This document shows positions 12,538 to 14,503 of a DNA stretch of 14,503 nt, piece after piece (positions within the stretch are counted from its first letter, which is position 1; every line of letters starts with the position of its first letter). Made by a program: the position numbers and the translations under genes. The stretch lies in assembly GCA_902473545.1 (NCBI GenBank), contig CABRSG010000023.1:1-14503 (forward strand), in the 5' to 3' direction. Source of the DNA: an uncultured Lachnospiraceae bacterium. GTDB lineage: Bacteria; Bacillota; Clostridia; Lachnospirales; Lachnospiraceae. Under the pieces are notes generated by a model, which saw only the letters and a list, made by a program, of their open reading frames with translations, made no database searches and was not told where the DNA came from.

Positions 12538-14265
12538 ATGAAGATTAAAAATTTAGTAGGGCAGAGATTTAAAGAAAGACCGGCAGATTGTGTTATTGAC
12601 AGTCATGCATTAATGGTACGTGGCGGATACATGAAATATGTTGGCAGTGGTATTTTTTCAGAATTTCCGGCTTTAAGAAGAGTTACTTCAAAAATCGAAG
12701 CGATTATTAGAGAAGAAATGAATGCTATTGATGGACAGGAGGTTTTATTTCCCGTTGTAATGCCGGCAGAACTTTGGCAGGAATCGGGACGTTATGACAG
12801 TATTGCAAGCGAGTTGGTTCGTTTTCAAGACCGAAATAAATCTAAAATGGTGCTTGGCATGACCCATGAGGAAGCTGCTGTACAGCTTGTAAGAGAGTAT
12901 GGTCAGTCTTATCAGCAATATCCATTTATGATTTATCAGATCCAGAGAAAATTCAGAGATGAAGCCAGACCAAGGGCCGGTATGATACGTGTACGTGAAT
13001 TTACAATGAAAGATGCATATTCGTTTCACACATCACAGGAGGATTTAGATCAGTATTATCAGAAATGCTACGATGCCTACAACCGAATTTTTAAACGAGT
13101 GGGAATTCCAGAGGTAGTAACCGTTGCTTCAGACTCAGGGATGATGGGAGGAAATATTTCACATGAGTATATGTTGCTAAATGAAGTTGGCGAAGATTCT
13201 ATTGTATTGTGTTCCGCTTGCGACTACAGAGCCAATATGGAAGCAGCCGAAAATATTGTAAAAAATATCTCTAATAATGCTTTTTCATCACTTGAGTGTA
13301 TCGAAACACCAGATTGCAAGACGATTGAAGATGTTTGCAATTTTTTAAAGAGTGATGTTTCTGCGTCATGCAAAGCAGTTGTTTATCAGAAAAATGCAGA
13401 TGACACTTATGTAGTTGCATTTGTGCGCGGAGATTATGAAGTGAATGAAACAAAGCTTCGTAATTTGGTGGGAGAAGATATTCATACGGCTGAAATTACG
13501 GAGGATTCCCCATTGGTTGCAGGCTATATCGGACCATATGAGCTTTCGGATCAGGTTGATTACTATTGCGATTTATCGTTAAAGGGGATTGATAGTCTTG
13601 TGGCCGGAGCAAATAAAGAAGGCTTCCATTATGTAGGATTAAATCTGGAAAGAGATATCAGGGATGCAGCATTTGTGGATATCGCAAAAGTAAAAGAAGG
13701 CGGTATCTGTCCATACTGCGGCAAGCCTGCATTAACCATTAAGAGGGGTATAGAGGTAGGTAATATCTTTCAGCTTGGTACAAAATATAGCAAGAGTATG
13801 CATATGCAGTATGTTGATAAGGATGGTGCCAGTCATAATCCTGTTATGGGATGCTATGGAATCGGTATTGGACGCCTTGCTGCTTCCGTATGCGAAGCGA
13901 AGCACGATGACTATGGCCCCATATGGCCAATTTCTATTGCTCCCTGGGAAGTTCATATCTGCTGCATTCGTCCTGATGATGAAGAGACAAAGAAAACAGC
14001 GGATACTCTATATGAGGAGCTGAAGAAACGCAGAGCGGAAGTTATTTATGATGATAGAGAGGGCATCAGAGGCGGACAGATGTTTGCAGATGCAGACTTG
14101 TTGGGTGTACCTATTCGTGTTATTATCAGTCCTCGAAATTTGCAGAATAATAAAATAGAAATAGCTACAAGAAATAAGGCTGTTAATACGGCTGTAGATA
14201 TTTCAGATAGTTTAGAATATATTTTAGAGTTGAAGAAACGATTATATTTAGAACTAAATGCCTAA
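12538..14265 (+). CDS. proS: Prolyl-tRNA synthetase, bacterial type, 575 aa
   Basis: Charges tRNA-Pro with proline (class II aminoacyl-tRNA synthetase). In the 575-aa numbering: motif 1 lies around 45-67 (RRVTSKIEAIIREEMNAIDG), motif 2 around 137-163 (IQRKFRDEARPRAGMIRVRE), and an INS (YbaK-like) editing insertion roughly 222-390 with the KAVVY strand. Cysteine pairs CSAC (225-228) and CPYC (391-394) flank it. Motif 3 is GCYGIGIGRLAAS (about 438-450), and the C-terminal anticodon-binding domain begins at PWEVHICC. I favour the ATG at 12538 because AAGGA ends 8 bases upstream and the protein then starts like its family; the ATG at 12529 overlaps that site. It is controlled by the T-box leader. 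Codon use looks AT-rich compared with the GT8 to methyltransferase genes. Confidence 0.95.
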   Translation: MKIKNLVGQRFKERPADCVIDSHALMVRGGYMKYVGSGIFSEFPALRRVTSKIEAIIREEMNAIDGQEVLFPVVMPAELWQESGRYDSIASELVRFQDRNKSKMVLGMTHEEAAVQLVREYGQSYQQYPFMIYQIQRKFRDEARPRAGMIRVREFTMKDAYSFHTSQEDLDQYYQKCYDAYNRIFKRVGIPEVVTVASDSGMMGGNISHEYMLLNEVGEDSIVLCSACDYRANMEAAENIVKNISNNAFSSLECIETPDCKTIEDVCNFLKSDVSASCKAVVYQKNADDTYVVAFVRGDYEVNETKLRNLVGEDIHTAEITEDSPLVAGYIGPYELSDQVDYYCDLSLKGIDSLVAGANKEGFHYVGLNLERDIRDAAFVDIAKVKEGGICPYCGKPALTIKRGIEVGNIFQLGTKYSKSMHMQYVDKDGASHNPVMGCYGIGIGRLAASVCEAKHDDYGPIWPISIAPWEVHICCIRPDDEETKKTADTLYEELKKRRAEVIYDDREGIRGGQMFADADLLGVPIRVIISPRNLQNNKIEIATRNKAVNTAVDISDSLEYILELKKRLYLELNA

Positions 14266-14439
14266 GTTACTTTTTGAAACTGATCTTCTTAAAGAAAAAC
14301 TGTAAGTCTTGAAGAAAATCATAAAAGTGCGTAAAATAGGGCAAAACGAGGCATTTTAGGAGGAAAACTTTTGTAGGGTTCCGATAAGCGAAAAATATCA
14401 TTCCGATACCGTTGAGTGAGTTATGAAGAGGAGAAAAAT

Positions 14440-14503
14440 ATGGTTTTAAAAATCGCATTGCTTCAGTTGCTTCCAGGGAACAATTTGGAAGAGCAATTTA
14501 AGA
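14440..14503 (+). CDS. Carbon-nitrogen hydrolase (nitrilase superfamily), N-terminus only
   Basis: The first 21 codons are visible: MVLKIALLQLLPGNNLEEQF then K. The opening strand KIALLQLLP followed by a short LEEQ helix is typical of nitrilase-superfamily amidohydrolases, but the Glu-Lys-Cys catalytic residues lie beyond the edge. GAAGAGGAG lies about 7 bases upstream of the ATG. The 174 bases after proS show no terminator, so it could be co-transcribed with proS. Apart from the ribosome site I see nothing in that gap. Confidence 0.6.
   Translation, partial: MVLKIALLQLLPGNNLEEQFK

Noticed and set aside
14267..14458. 63-codon minus-strand frame after proS
   Set aside because: AT-rich, Phe/Lys-biased translation with no ribosome site, overlapping the start of the nitrilase-like gene.

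Overview
The window looks like a chromosomal segment of an anaerobic Firmicute, most likely a Lachnospiraceae-type Clostridium relative. The signs are strong AGGAGG-type ribosome binding sites, a proline-specific T-box leader, an EFR1-type flavodoxin/ferredoxin protein and a PF09818 ABC-class ATPase. This is an inference from protein families and signals; no database was searched.

Left half (1-5540), nearly all on the minus strand. It holds the N-terminal part of an AI-2E-family membrane transporter that runs off the window edge, with a clear promoter. Next comes a possible 56-aa single-span membrane protein, then an intact 598-aa ABC-class ATPase (PF09818) of unknown cellular role. A two-component system follows: a membrane HisKA_3 sensor kinase and a NarL/FixJ response regulator. 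The kinase promoter overlaps a dyad, and the leader may be structured. Four 18-bp tandem repeats lie inside the kinase's membrane domain.

Middle (5540-7960), plus strand and visibly more AT-rich. The first 430 bases carry two gene remnants: a short N-terminal piece resembling PBECR4-type proteins, and a TGDN segment of a heavy-metal P-type ATPase. A compact MarR regulator plus MATE efflux pair follows, laid out like mepR-mepA. Its sigma-A promoter has a -10 box embedded in an 11-bp inverted repeat, so autorepression is likely. The pair may be acquired cargo.

Right half (7988-14503), plus strand. Genes in order are an MBL-fold hydrolase whose metal motif reads HxNxDH, a GT8 glycosyltransferase that probably starts at a TTG, a frameshifted small cysteine-containing gene, a C-terminal fragment of a PDDEXK_9 (DUF1703) nuclease-like protein, and an operon of EFR1 flavodoxin/ferredoxin plus a class I SAM methyltransferase ending in a hairpin terminator. 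Then come a complete T-box riboswitch with a CCG (Pro) specifier, the prolyl-tRNA synthetase it controls, and the first 21 codons of a nitrilase-superfamily hydrolase.

I found no tRNA or rRNA genes, CRISPR array, intact transposon or phage module. Nothing here is clearly a new multi-gene system. The items most worth following up are the altered metal motif of the MBL protein, the repeat-expanded kinase sensor and its leader, the ABC-class ATPase beside the two-component system, and the two zones of decayed genes.
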